Made by a program: the position numbers and the translations under genes. From assembly GCA_013286315.1 (NCBI GenBank), contig JABDFX010000010.1, positions 1 through 63,332 on the forward strand: a stretch of DNA of 63,332 nucleotides, given 5' to 3'. Position 1 is the stretch's first letter, and every line of letters begins with the position of its first letter. This document shows, piece by piece, positions 1 to 9,239 of the stretch. Under the pieces are notes generated by a model. It was not told the DNA's origin. It saw nothing but the letters and a program-made list of their open reading frames with translations, and made no database searches. Source of the DNA: Bacteroidota bacterium. GTDB lineage: Bacteria; Bacteroidota; Bacteroidia; Chitinophagales; Chitinophagaceae.

Positions 1-2
1 AT

Positions 3-992
3 GAAGTACCCGATCATGTATGGGAAAAATCTCCCGCCTGGTTCGCATTCAAAGCAAGTCACTCTGAAATCAAAAGCACCAGTGATCTCTGGTATTATTT
101 CTACGGCCGCGTAAACCAAATGGTCAAAGCCAAAGGACTTTATCTTTCCGGTTGGGAAGAAATGGGGTTGCGCAAAACCATACTTGATGGCAAATCCATA
201 TATCTGCCAAACCCTGATTTCGAACCGGAACATTTGCAAACCGATGTGTGGAATAATACACTGGGTGGAGGAAATGAAGATCTTGCTTACAAACTCGCTA
301 ATGGTGGATATAAGGTAGTGCTCACCTGCGTCACCCATCTTTATTTCGATATGGCTCACTATAAATCATTCGAAGAGCCGGGATACTATTGGGGTGCATT
401 CACGGATATTGATAAACCGTTTTCATTTATTCCTTTTGATTATTTTAAGAATTCAAATGTTGACAAGGACGGTCTTCCGCTGAACAGAAATATTTTTATC
501 GGTAAACAGCGGCTGACAGACTATGGCAAGAGCAATATCGTAGGCCTGCAAAGCGCAGTATGGGGAGAAAATATCAAGACGCCGGAGCGCTTGGAATACA
601 TGCTGTTGCCGAATCTGCTCGGTTTTGCTGAAAGAGCCTGGGCCAAAGATCCCGAATGGGCAACCACTGCGGATACAGCCCGGAGTAATCTTTTGTATGC
701 GGAAGCCTGGTCCTCTTTTCTGAATGTCGTTGGTAAAAGAGCCCTGCCGATGCTCGATTACTATATGGGCGGTTATCATTATCGTGTGCCGAAACCGGGA
801 TTGATTTTGGCAGAGGGTAAATGGGTTGCCAGTATACAGTTTCCGGGTATGCCTCTCCGTTATACTATGGATGGCAAAGATCCTGACATCAAAAGCTTGA
901 TATATAAAGATCCGGTTCCAGCTAACGGGAAAACTTTACGATGCAGGGCTTTTGACAACAGGGGAAGAGGAGGAGCCATTGCGGGAGAATGA
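3..992 (+). CDS. GH20 beta-N-acetylhexosaminidase, 3' part only
   Basis: This is the C-terminal part of a family 20 glycoside hydrolase, which removes terminal N-acetylglucosamine or N-acetylgalactosamine from chitin- or glycan-derived oligosaccharides, normally in the periplasm. The frame is already open at base 3. The first residues, EVPDHVWEKSPAW, match the segment just after the family's catalytic Asp-Glu pair, so the window appears to begin at the catalytic Glu. Further on come GWEEMGL, the VWNNT and VVLTCVTHLYFD strands of the barrel and the conserved LQSAVWGEN, followed by a chitobiase-type C-terminal beta domain. The ATG at 120 is internal and should not be taken as the start. The last 57 bases overlap the 3' end of the convergent fbp gene. 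Confidence 0.9.
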   Translation, partial: EVPDHVWEKSPAWFAFKASHSEIKSTSDLWYYFYGRVNQMVKAKGLYLSGWEEMGLRKTILDGKSIYLPNPDFEPEHLQTDVWNNTLGGGNEDLAYKLANGGYKVVLTCVTHLYFDMAHYKSFEEPGYYWGAFTDIDKPFSFIPFDYFKNSNVDKDGLPLNRNIFIGKQRLTDYGKSNIVGLQSAVWGENIKTPERLEYMLLPNLLGFAERAWAKDPEWATTADTARSNLLYAEAWSSFLNVVGKRALPMLDYYMGGYHYRVPKPGLILAEGKWVASIQFPGMPLRYTMDGKDPDIKSLIYKDPVPANGKTLRCRAFDNRGRGGAIAGE

Positions 993-1991
993 ATTTTTTG
1001 AAAATGACCTCATCATCCCGCTGCTTCCGGCAAAAAAGGGCGTACGCTGATGAAGGGTATCGGGTGGAATATTCAATATGTCCAGATTCGCATCTGTGGC
1101 TTGCCCGCCGGCTATATCCAGGATAAAGGCAAAGGGATTACATTCATAAACCAGTCTGAGTTTACCCTTCGGATATTGCGCTGTTGCAGGATATAAAAAA
1201 ATTCCGCCCTTCAAAAGATTCCTGTGCAGATCGGCTACCATGCTGCCGGTATAACGATGGGTATATGCAACGCCTGAATGATTTGTTCCATACTGACATG
1301 ATCCGATGAATTGTTTTACTTTTTCATCATAGTCATAATAATTTCCGTGATTGACCGAATAAATATTTCCATCCCGGGGACACTTAATATCCGGATGGCT
1401 CAATGTAAATTCTCCCAGGGAAGGATCCAATGTAAATCCATTCACTCCCCTTCTTGTTGCGTAAACAAGCATTGTGGATGGCCCGTAAATAATATATCCG
1501 GCGGCCACCAGGTTTTTTCCTTTCTGCAAAAAATCTGTACGATCGCAGGCGGATTCCGTTTCCGTCAGACGCCTGTAAACGCCAAAGATGGTTCCGATCG
1601 AAATATTCACGTCAATATTGCTGCTGCCATCCAGCGGATCCAGTACGACCACGTATTTGGACTGATTGCAAATCTCTTCATCAAAACAAATAAAATCATC
1701 CAGTTCCTCAGAGGCCAGTCCTGCGCAACTAACCCCGCGTTGCAGTACAGTCATGAATGTCGCATTTGCAAATGCATCCAGTCGTTGCACAGATTCCCCC
1801 TGCACATTCAATTGTCCTGTATCCCCGAGTATATCCGCCAGACCGGCCCTGTTTACTTCGACATGCACGCGTTTGGCCGCCAGTGCTATATCGCGCAGTA
1901 GATTACTGAGTTCTCCGGTGGCCTGAGGAAGCATTCGGAGTTCCTGTTTTCTGAATTCCTCCAGTGTAAGGATGGTGCGGTTAATGATCAT
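936..1991 (-). CDS. fbp: Class I fructose-1,6-bisphosphatase
   Basis: This 351-aa cytosolic enzyme hydrolyses fructose 1,6-bisphosphate to fructose 6-phosphate, the committed step of gluconeogenesis. The class I metal and substrate signatures are present: ASEE near residue 93 and DPLDGSSN at 118-125, with RYTGSMVADLHR and the KLRLVYECNPFAF block later. The start overlaps the stop of ppsA by 4 bases, so the two gluconeogenic genes are almost certainly co-transcribed. The C-terminus is odd. After the usual final motif (TPFFAGSSGM) there is a Ser-rich tail of about 25 residues, much of it encoded antisense to the end of the hexosaminidase gene. This may be a natural read-on or a lost original stop. 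Confidence 0.95.
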   Translation of the reverse strand: MIINRTILTLEEFRKQELRMLPQATGELSNLLRDIALAAKRVHVEVNRAGLADILGDTGQLNVQGESVQRLDAFANATFMTVLQRGVSCAGLASEELDDFICFDEEICNQSKYVVVLDPLDGSSNIDVNISIGTIFGVYRRLTETESACDRTDFLQKGKNLVAAGYIIYGPSTMLVYATRRGVNGFTLDPSLGEFTLSHPDIKCPRDGNIYSVNHGNYYDYDEKVKQFIGSCQYGTNHSGVAYTHRYTGSMVADLHRNLLKGGIFLYPATAQYPKGKLRLVYECNPFAFILDIAGGQATDANLDILNIPPDTLHQRTPFFAGSSGMMRSFSKNSFSRNGSSSSPVVKSPAS

Positions 1992-4435
1992 ACCAGAATA
2001 TTTTCTTCCATCATCACGGCTTCCTTTCTATTTTCAATGGCATGAATGGCCCTGATTGTTTTGATCACAGAATCAGGCGTGACAGAAATCGAATCGATTC
2101 CTTCTTCCACCAGGAACTGTGCAAAGTCCGGATGATCGGACGGACCCTGTCCGCATATGCCAACTTTCACAGCCGATGCTTTTGCCTGGCGTATCAACAT
2201 TTTCAACATACGTTTAACGGCGACGTTTCGTTCGTCGTACAAATGAGCAACGAGTGCTGAATCCCTGTCAAGGCCAAGTGTGAGCTGGGTCAGATCATTG
2301 GAGCCGATGGAAAATCCGGTGATATGCGCTGCAAATTCCTTTGCCATTAAAATATTGGAAGGCAGTTCAGCCATGAGAAATAATTGCAAACCCGCTCTGT
2401 CTTTTTCCAAACCATATTCCGACATGATTTTCTTCACTTTGATCAGTTCCTCCACCGTACGGCAGAAGGGGATCATCACAGCTACGTTGCCGAGACCCAT
2501 TTTCTCCCGCACATGGGCAATGGCTTTACATTCCAAACCGAACGCTTCACGATAGGATTCGGAATAATATCTTGAAGCACCACGCCATCCGATCATGGGA
2601 TTCTCTTCCGCAGGTTCAAAATGCTCTCCGCCTGTCAGGTTTCGGTATTCATTCGTTTTGAAATCAGAAAAACGTACGATCACCGTATTCGGATAAAATG
2701 CAGCAGCGATTTTTGCTATACCAAAAGAAAGTTTCTGAATAAAAAACTGTTCTTCATTTTCAAAACCGCGGATGGATGATTTAATATGAGCAGATAAAAC
2801 TTCATCTTTTAAAGTCTTGTGCCTGAGCAGCGCCATAGGATGGATGCCAATATAGTTATTGATGATGAATTCTTCACGGGCAAGGCCCACACCAGCATTG
2901 GGAATATTAGAGAAGCGGAATGCCAGTGAAGGCGATGCGACGTTTAACATCAGTTTGGTATTGATCTCCGGCAGTTCGTCCAGGCTCGTCTCAACGATAT
3001 CGAATGGAAGGGTTCCGGAATACAGAAAGCCTTCATCACCTTCACTGCAGCTGGCTGTAACTTCCATGCCGTCTGTTAACCGGGTGGTTGCATTACGGCA
3101 CCCAACAATGGCGGGCACACCCATTTCCCGGGCGATGATCGCTGCATGACAGGTTCTGCCGCCTTTATTTGTGATGATGGCAGAAGCTTTTTTCATAATA
3201 GGCTCCCAATCAGGATCCGTCATTTCGGTTACAAGCACATCACCTGCTTTGAATTCATTTCCATCTGTCAGTCGTTTATCGAGTGAATACATGATTTTCA
3301 CACGGCCGCTGCCTATCTGATCACCCACAGCGATCCCTTTCAGAATCGGGGTCTGCTGATGTGGCTGCATTACATATTCCCTGAGTTTGGTATGATCCTT
3401 CCTGGAATGTATGGTCTCCGGTCTTGCCTGTACAATAAAAAGTTCATGTGTCATGCCGTCTACGGCCCATTCAATGTCCATCGGACACCAGTGGCCTTTC
3501 AACCGGGTATAATAATTTTCGATGATCACAACCCATTTGGCCAGTTGCATGATCTGTTGATCGTTGAGGCAAAATTTATTCTGAACGGATTTTTCTACCG
3601 GAATGATTTTAACTCGTTCATCCGGGTCATCGCCATACACCATCATCTGATCCTTCAACCCCAGTTTCTTTTCGATGATCGGAATATATTGATCGTTCAG
3701 CAATGGTTTAAAAACAATAAATTCATCCGGCGAAATACTTCCCTGCACGATCAGTTCACCCAAACCAAATATACCATTGATCACTACTGCATCCTTAAAA
3801 CCCGATTCTGTATCAAGGGAAAAAGCTACTCCGGAACTTCCCAGATCAGAACGCACCATTTTCTGAATACATACTGAAATGCCAATGGCAAAATGATCGA
3901 ATCCAAAATTCCGGCGATAACTGATGGCCCGGTCTGTAAATAAAGACGCAAAACAATTCCGGACCGCGTCCATGATGGCGGCCGGTCCGCGCACATTCAG
4001 ATAGGTTTCCTGCTGACCGGCAAAACTTGCGTCCGGCAGATCTTCTGCGGTAGCAGAAGACCTCACGGCGACGTCTGTTATCTCCTGCCCGTATTCTGCT
4101 GAAAGACGGTAATAAGCATCAATAATCATATTACTCAGGTCCGGCGGAAACTTGGTATTCCGGATCATATTGCGGACCTGAAGTCCGGCCCTGCGCAATG
4201 ACTCCATGTTTTCATAATCAATGTCAGCAATGAGGATACTGATTTTATCGGCCAGCTGATTGTAAGAAATAAAAGACTGGTATGCATCGACGGTAATGAT
4301 AAAGCCTGCCGGAATACGGATACCCAGTTTGCTGAGGTGCTGAATCATTTCTCCCAGGGAAGCATTCTTACCCCCCACCCTTTCAATATCACTGATACCT
4401 GCTTCCTGCAGACCCAGTATGAATTTATTTTCCAT
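1988..4435 (-). CDS. ppsA: Phosphoenolpyruvate synthase
   Basis: This enzyme converts pyruvate, ATP and water to phosphoenolpyruvate, AMP and phosphate, feeding gluconeogenesis. Three domains are visible in order: the N-terminal ATP-grasp part (VGGKNASLGEM, RSSATAEDLPDASFAG), the swivelling phosphohistidine domain with GGRTCHAAIIAREMG (His 430) and the C-terminal PEP-binding barrel with SIGSNDLTQL and GICGQGPSD. The frame extends upstream to a TTG at 4456. That TTG lies inside a -7 promoter box (TACTTTTG), so I place the start at the ATG at 4435, which is preceded by CAGGAG. The length, about 815 aa, is normal. Pairing with fbp and a divergent AraC gene suggests a carbon-source-controlled gluconeogenic operon; the regulator link is inference. 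Confidence 0.95.
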   Translation of the reverse strand: MENKFILGLQEAGISDIERVGGKNASLGEMIQHLSKLGIRIPAGFIITVDAYQSFISYNQLADKISILIADIDYENMESLRRAGLQVRNMIRNTKFPPDLSNMIIDAYYRLSAEYGQEITDVAVRSSATAEDLPDASFAGQQETYLNVRGPAAIMDAVRNCFASLFTDRAISYRRNFGFDHFAIGISVCIQKMVRSDLGSSGVAFSLDTESGFKDAVVINGIFGLGELIVQGSISPDEFIVFKPLLNDQYIPIIEKKLGLKDQMMVYGDDPDERVKIIPVEKSVQNKFCLNDQQIMQLAKWVVIIENYYTRLKGHWCPMDIEWAVDGMTHELFIVQARPETIHSRKDHTKLREYVMQPHQQTPILKGIAVGDQIGSGRVKIMYSLDKRLTDGNEFKAGDVLVTEMTDPDWEPIMKKASAIITNKGGRTCHAAIIAREMGVPAIVGCRNATTRLTDGMEVTASCSEGDEGFLYSGTLPFDIVETSLDELPEINTKLMLNVASPSLAFRFSNIPNAGVGLAREEFIINNYIGIHPMALLRHKTLKDEVLSAHIKSSIRGFENEEQFFIQKLSFGIAKIAAAFYPNTVIVRFSDFKTNEYRNLTGGEHFEPAEENPMIGWRGASRYYSESYREAFGLECKAIAHVREKMGLGNVAVMIPFCRTVEELIKVKKIMSEYGLEKDRAGLQLFLMAELPSNILMAKEFAAHITGFSIGSNDLTQLTLGLDRDSALVAHLYDERNVAVKRMLKMLIRQAKASAVKVGICGQGPSDHPDFAQFLVEEGIDSISVTPDSVIKTIRAIHAIENRKEAVMMEENILV

Positions 4436-4453
4436 ATACTCCTGATTTTTTTT

Positions 4454-4461
4454 CAAAAGTA
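4454..4461 (-). promoter_or_regulatory. -7 promoter box of ppsA-fbp
   Basis: Read on the minus strand the bases are TACTTTTG, a perfect match to the Bacteroidota -7 consensus TAnnTTTG, about 19 bases before the ATG of ppsA. A TTG lies 14 bases further upstream, somewhat close for the usual -33 element. The box overlaps the alternative TTG start codon and so argues against it. Confidence 0.55.
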
Positions 4462-4598
4462 TAAGATGGCCGATTCAACCCCTGGCTTCCATTTGACCTA
4501 TTTTTGTACTATCTTAACCTGTATTTGGCGTAAACCAGACATAATAGGTACATTATGCTACAAGTGTAATAAATACATAATATAAAAACCAACTATCG

Positions 4599-5498
4599 GT
4601 GAAACCCCATTTATTGAAAATTCCGAAGGAGGCCGGGCATTCTTTCAGTGTGCGTTATGATGTGGTTTCGTTTTTTTACAACAAATGGCATTATCATCCA
4701 GAACTCGAACTGGTGTATATTATTGACGCCTCAGGCAGACAATTTATCGGTGACAGCATTCACCATTTTAAAAACAACGATCTGATACTGGTCGGTTCCA
4801 ACCTGCCACATTTATGGCACTGTGATGAAAAATTTCTTGAGAAGGGCTCAAAACTAAAAGTAGAAGCCATCATCGTACATTTTTTGCCGGATTGTTTCGG
4901 TCCGGAATTTTTTAAGATGCCTGAGAACAAAGCCCTGCTTAATCTTTTTCAAAAAGCGGAGATGGGCATTCGCATAAAAGATCAGTCGAGGGATATCGTT
5001 TGTAGTTTGATGCGACGCCTGGTAACCGCAAAAAACAGTGAGCGCATCATTTTGCTTTTGCAGATACTGGAAACGATAGCCTGTTCGGAGCAGACGAAAA
5101 CGATTTGCAGTGAAGGACTGAGTTTTCAATACAGTCAGTCGGAAGCTAATCGCTTGAACAATATCTACCAGTATATCCTCACGCATTTTTCCCGGCAACT
5201 GACACTGGAGGAAATTGCAAAAATTGCCCACCTGACGCCGAATGGTTTTTGCAGGTATTTCAAATCCCGGATCAAAAAACCATTTTCAAAATTTCTTTTG
5301 GAAGTCAGGATAGGACACGCGTGTAAACTGCTGGCTGAATCGGAAAAATCGGTTGCAGAAATCTGTTTTGAAAGCGGCTTCAATAATTTCTCCAACTTTA
5401 ACCGTCATTTTAAATCCATTGCGGGCAGAACACCACTGAATCACCGGAAATATTACCAGGAAATCAGGGCTGTGCGGATGAGGATTTCGGAGGGATAA
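4599..5498 (+). CDS. AraC-family transcriptional regulator (cupin sensor)
   Basis: This is a 299-aa DNA-binding regulator. The N-terminal half is a cupin-like sensor domain with the HYHPELELVYI strand near residue 31 and SNLPHLWH near 70, typical of sugar-responsive AraC proteins. The C-terminal 100 residues hold two helix-turn-helix motifs, LTLEEIAKIAHLTPNGFCRYF and KSVAEICFESGFNNFSNFNR, followed by the usual GRTPLNHRK end. The start is a GTG with no obvious ribosome-binding site, as is common in the phylum. It is transcribed divergently from ppsA-fbp across about 160 bases, so control of gluconeogenesis is an attractive but unproven role. Confidence 0.88.
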   Translation: MKPHLLKIPKEAGHSFSVRYDVVSFFYNKWHYHPELELVYIIDASGRQFIGDSIHHFKNNDLILVGSNLPHLWHCDEKFLEKGSKLKVEAIIVHFLPDCFGPEFFKMPENKALLNLFQKAEMGIRIKDQSRDIVCSLMRRLVTAKNSERIILLLQILETIACSEQTKTICSEGLSFQYSQSEANRLNNIYQYILTHFSRQLTLEEIAKIAHLTPNGFCRYFKSRIKKPFSKFLLEVRIGHACKLLAESEKSVAEICFESGFNNFSNFNRHFKSIAGRTPLNHRKYYQEIRAVRMRISEG

Positions 5499-5676
5499 AA
5501 TAATACAAAATTAAGTTAATATCCATCTGTAGTTTGAGGGCGCAATATTCAGACACCCGTAAGCAACTCCATTCACCGTAGCTTCGTATCGGTCATTTGT
5601 ATTATCTTCATTAACCCTGGCCGGTATTTTTTTAACTGATCATGATTTTCTTAACATACTGACTAAAAATTGATAT

Positions 5677-6288
5677 ATGAAACTTAGCCTCGTGGGCTTA
5701 TTCCTGCTCCTTTCTTCTTCCATTTTCGCTCAACTAACGGTAACAGAACAATTTCAAAAAATTTCAACCCAACAGCAGGCACAACAATTCATTGATGCTA
5801 ATCCGACACTCAAACCTGTCCTTTTGCATCTTTCTAACGGGAAAGACTCAACGCTGATTGACAAAAGATTACTGAGACAGAATAAGGGTGATGTATTTTC
5901 CGTCGGGTATGTTACCTATAAAGTGCTTGAAGCAAAAGACACGGTTGACTACCGGGCCAGTTATATTTTCCTGGACGGTTCCACTTTGTCCGTTCCAGAG
6001 ATTGACAGTCTCAAAAAAATCATAGTACAGAAAGCCACTGCCGGTGCCTCTTTTGAACAACTTTCTGATCAATATACGATGGATGGCAATACCACCCATG
6101 GTGATACCGGATGGTTTTTCGGAGTAGAAATGATGCCCAAGGAATTTCAGGATGCTGTATCGAAACACAAAACGGGCGAGATCTTCTTTGTGGACGTATC
6201 AGAAAAACAATGGCACTATATAGTTAAAAAGACCTACGACGACCGGGAAAAAAAGGATATCACCGTACTACGGGCAAACGGGAGATGA
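5677..6288 (+). CDS. Secreted parvulin-type peptidylprolyl isomerase
   Basis: This is a 203-aa protein with a cleavable signal peptide (MKLSLVGLFLLLSSSIFAQ), so it acts in the periplasm. Residues from about 95 to 187 resemble a PpiC/rotamase domain: YRASYIFLDG as the first strand, a DQYTMDGNTTHGDTGWF segment matching the family's SxD..sa..GGdlGwf region, then MPKEFQDAVSKHKTGEIF and a final HYIVKKT strand. Such enzymes isomerise prolyl bonds and assist outer-membrane protein folding. The N-terminal region (20-90) is not recognisable. It stands alone, with its 3' end 4 bases from the convergent PIG-L gene. Confidence 0.8.
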   Translation: MKLSLVGLFLLLSSSIFAQLTVTEQFQKISTQQQAQQFIDANPTLKPVLLHLSNGKDSTLIDKRLLRQNKGDVFSVGYVTYKVLEAKDTVDYRASYIFLDGSTLSVPEIDSLKKIIVQKATAGASFEQLSDQYTMDGNTTHGDTGWFFGVEMMPKEFQDAVSKHKTGEIFFVDVSEKQWHYIVKKTYDDREKKDITVLRANGR

Positions 6289-6292
6289 CTTT

Positions 6293-7186
6293 TTATTTCC
6301 CAAGCATCGGAAATAATTTCCTGACTTGTTCATCATTGGGCTGTGCGCCGTATTCGCATATTTCGAATGCCTCTGCATATTTTACTTTATCTGCGCGTTC
6401 CTTGCCATACCATTTAACCAGGGATGCTCTTGTTTGCGGATTGATGGTTCCGGCAGTCCGCTTGCTTAGCCAAATGATACGTTCTTCTTTACCTTCAGGA
6501 ACCTCCGCAAGATAACCTCCGATCCATGGCAGCCATTCATACATCTGGGATACATGTGCATCCAGACCGGCAATTTTTTTGGCATAGGTGCTGGTTATAT
6601 CGACTGTTATATCGGGACGAAACGGATTGGGTCTCTGAAAATGATCTTCGAAATATAAGAATACCGGATTTTTCGCGGGTGCAGGCGTTTCAGGAGCGAT
6701 ATTGGGCACGGCTACCATATAGGCAGCATCCTGTACCAGCACACCGGTATACCGATGATCGGGATGATAATCATTCGGACGAGGTGCCATCACGATATCT
6801 GCTTTCCATTCGCGAATCTTCCGGATGATCTCTAACCTTACTTCCAGCGTCGGCATCAATAATCCATCGTGATTATCGAGCACATCATAAGTGATCCCCA
6901 GCCGCTTTGCTACTTCCTGTGTTTCAGCATATCTTCTTTTTGCAAGTTCCTGGCCTTTTAATGTCTGGTGACCAGCGTCTCCGTTTGTAACGGAAACAAA
7001 TTTTACGGCATATCCCATCTGTGCAAAAAGAGCGGCGGTACCACCGGACTTTTCATCACAATCATCCGGATGTGCGCCAAACATAATGATGCGAATTCTG
7101 CCGCTGTCCTGTTGTGCATTCATAGAATGAGTTAAACAAATAAGCAAACCGGCCAAAAGTAAAAATTTCATATAATACGATTTCAT
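6293..7186 (-). CDS. Secreted PIG-L (LmbE) family deacetylase
   Basis: This is a 297-aa zinc-dependent N-deacetylase homologue. After a signal peptide ending about residue 24 come the metal-binding AHPDDCDE (residues 38-45) and the second motif HPDH (141-144), both diagnostic of the family, which removes N-acetyl groups from sugars such as GlcNAc derivatives. The substrate cannot be told from sequence. The start codon overlaps the zwf stop in an ATGA arrangement, implying translational coupling with the pentose-phosphate enzyme; an alternative Met at residue 6 gives a tidier signal peptide. Confidence 0.87.
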   Translation of the reverse strand: MKSYYMKFLLLAGLLICLTHSMNAQQDSGRIRIIMFGAHPDDCDEKSGGTAALFAQMGYAVKFVSVTNGDAGHQTLKGQELAKRRYAETQEVAKRLGITYDVLDNHDGLLMPTLEVRLEIIRKIREWKADIVMAPRPNDYHPDHRYTGVLVQDAAYMVAVPNIAPETPAPAKNPVFLYFEDHFQRPNPFRPDITVDITSTYAKKIAGLDAHVSQMYEWLPWIGGYLAEVPEGKEERIIWLSKRTAGTINPQTRASLVKWYGKERADKVKYAEAFEICEYGAQPNDEQVRKLFPMLGK

Positions 7187-8706
7187 AAGGAATCTTTTAG
7201 AATTGGTTGCACTTTATTTTTTACGGGCAGCTGAAACCAGTGTTTTGCATAGGGTTTTACCAGTTCACGCGCGGCTGCCGGGGCCCAGGTACCTGCTTCA
7301 TAAAAATGTAACTGTCTGGTCGGAAATTTCTTCCAGGCATTCAGAATGGGCATCACTACTTTCCACGCGGCATCCACCTGGTCGGCGCGCATGAATAGTG
7401 TCGCATCTCCTTCCAGCACATCCAGAATCAGGGCCTCATAGGCTTCGGGAATACTTTCGGTATAATTCTCCTGGTAAATGAAATCCATATCCACCGCCTG
7501 TAATTTCATTTCTAATCCCGGAACCTTACTTTCAAACAGCAGACAGATTTCCAGTTCCGGCTGAATACTGATGATTAACCGGTTGGGCACGATGTCATCC
7601 TTAAATATTTTATGCGGTGATTCTTTAAACTGAACAGCAATGACGGAGGTTTGTTTGGGAAGGGCCTTGCCTGTACCCAGGAAAAAGGGTACGCCCTTCC
7701 ATCTCTTATTATCTATAAAAAATTTTGCCGCAACAAATGTTTCGGTAGTTGAACCGGATGAAACCTGATCCTCATTTCTATAGGCTGGAATCGGTTTATC
7801 ATCCACCATGCCCGCTGTATATTGTCCGCGAACCACATTTTTAAAAACCTCCGCGGGTTTATAGATCCTCACGCTCTGCATCAGTCTTGTTTTGGCATTC
7901 CTGATCATTTCTGCCTGATAAGCATCAGGGCATTCCATCGCTACAATACAGAGCAATTGCAGCAGGTGATTCTGAATCATATCTCTCAGGGCACCACTGC
8001 TGTCGTAATAGCCACCACGTTTCCCTACTCCCACAGATTCAGCAACACTGATTTGAATATGATCGATATACTTATGATTCCATAAGGGTTCAAAAACATA
8101 ATTGGCGAATCGAAAAGCCAGGATGTTTTGTACGGTTTCCTTTCCCAGGTAGTGATCGATCCGGTAAATCTGCGCTTCTGCAAAGCGTTTACCCAAAAAT
8201 CGATTGAGTCTTTTTGATGAATCCAGGTCCGTACCAAATGGCTTTTCCACCACGATGCGGTCCTTTTTCTCCTGATGGCAGAGTTTTAGTTTATACAGAG
8301 AATCGGAAATGACTTCAATAAAACGTGGTGCTACGGCATAATAAAACAGGCGGGTGCCCCTTTGCTTGTTCTCCTTGTCGAATGAATCCAGTTTTTTCCT
8401 GAGACTGACAAAAGTATCCAGTTTCAGAAAATCTCCCTGGATATAACAGATCCTGGTGGAGAATTCATTCCATTTCATTTCGTCGGCCTTACCATTGCGA
8501 CTGAATTCGTTAACACCCCCGAGCAGGTAATTTCTAAATTCCTCGTCACTGTCGGGTAGGAAATCAACACATATCAGACTAAAGGACGAGGGCAGGTGAT
8601 TGCCTATAAACAGGTTGTATATGGCCGGGATCAGCTTCCGGTGTGTCAGGTCACCTTTTGCACCAAAAATGGTAATGGCGGCAGGATATAATTTCTTTCC
8701 TTTCAT
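7183..8706 (-). CDS. zwf: Glucose-6-phosphate 1-dehydrogenase
   Basis: This 507-aa enzyme oxidises glucose 6-phosphate to 6-phosphogluconolactone and supplies NADPH, the entry to the oxidative pentose phosphate pathway. The N-terminal dinucleotide-binding loop reads GAKGDLTHRKL at 15-25 (the family usually has GASGDL). EKPFG is at 154-158, and the substrate-binding signature RIDHYLGKE is at 182-190. The length is normal. It lacks the common partners pgl and gnd nearby and instead precedes a PIG-L deacetylase in the same operon. Confidence 0.95.
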   Translation of the reverse strand: MKGKKLYPAAITIFGAKGDLTHRKLIPAIYNLFIGNHLPSSFSLICVDFLPDSDEEFRNYLLGGVNEFSRNGKADEMKWNEFSTRICYIQGDFLKLDTFVSLRKKLDSFDKENKQRGTRLFYYAVAPRFIEVISDSLYKLKLCHQEKKDRIVVEKPFGTDLDSSKRLNRFLGKRFAEAQIYRIDHYLGKETVQNILAFRFANYVFEPLWNHKYIDHIQISVAESVGVGKRGGYYDSSGALRDMIQNHLLQLLCIVAMECPDAYQAEMIRNAKTRLMQSVRIYKPAEVFKNVVRGQYTAGMVDDKPIPAYRNEDQVSSGSTTETFVAAKFFIDNKRWKGVPFFLGTGKALPKQTSVIAVQFKESPHKIFKDDIVPNRLIISIQPELEICLLFESKVPGLEMKLQAVDMDFIYQENYTESIPEAYEALILDVLEGDATLFMRADQVDAAWKVVMPILNAWKKFPTRQLHFYEAGTWAPAAARELVKPYAKHWFQLPVKNKVQPILKDSL

Positions 8707-8775
8707 AGTTGAATGATTAAACTCCGAATATACTCAACCAGAAAGTTAATCCTAATCCCCTTTAAAAAAAAGACG

Positions 8776-8976
8776 TTATGAAAACGAAAGCTGGGCTATC
8801 ACATTTGAAAGATCACTCATAACCCAATGTTCTACATATTTACCCTGCCTCAGCCGGATCATATCAATGACGTGGATGATGACCCTTTTTCCTATGGGCG
8901 GTATACCCATGAAATCAGCGGAATGGGATGGGTGAATGGCCTTCCTGGTGGCGACGAGGTCGCCTGATGACCAGGC
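8776..8976 (-). pseudogene. Decayed SnoaL-like (NTF2-fold) gene, C-terminal remnant
   Basis: On the minus strand a 66-codon open stretch ends at the TAA at 8776. It encodes GDLVATRKAIHP, then DFMGIPPIGKRVIIHVIDM and RQGKYVEHWVM, the closing strands of the SnoaL-like ester cyclase family. The reading frame opens right after a stop and has no start codon. Upstream, other frames hold short plausible pieces separated by stops, so the 5' half appears deleted or scrambled. It is the only recognisable content of the 533-base gap between zwf and the FtsX-like permease. Confidence 0.65.
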
Positions 8977-9239
8977 TCATGGCATTTTTGCTTAGTATAC
9001 TCCTTCCATGAAAGGAACCTGCGGAGCAGCATAATGGTGAAATATGATGTTCTCCTCTGCCTCCTTATTTTAGGGAAATATATCTTCAGGCAGTTTAAAT
9101 ATGATAATGTCCATGCAGTGTTTCCCGGCAAAGATAAATTTTTGCAACTAAGGGTTACCATGTAGAGAACAAAAAAAGAGCCTCTGGACAATTCAAATTT
9201 GAAAATAATGGATTAACTTTTTTATCAAAGAAATCAGTT

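Noticed and set aside
120-122. ATG at 120 as the hexosaminidase start
   Set aside because: The frame is open upstream to the window edge with conserved GH20 residues.
1311-1901. 196-codon plus-strand ORF
   Set aside because: It lies wholly antisense to fbp, has low-complexity Cys/Ile-rich product and no family match.
3359-3877. 172-codon plus-strand ORF
   Set aside because: Antisense shadow of ppsA.
8892-9191. 99-codon minus-strand ORF
   Set aside because: It crosses the SnoaL-like relic in the wrong frame; the relic frame has clear family motifs and this one does not.
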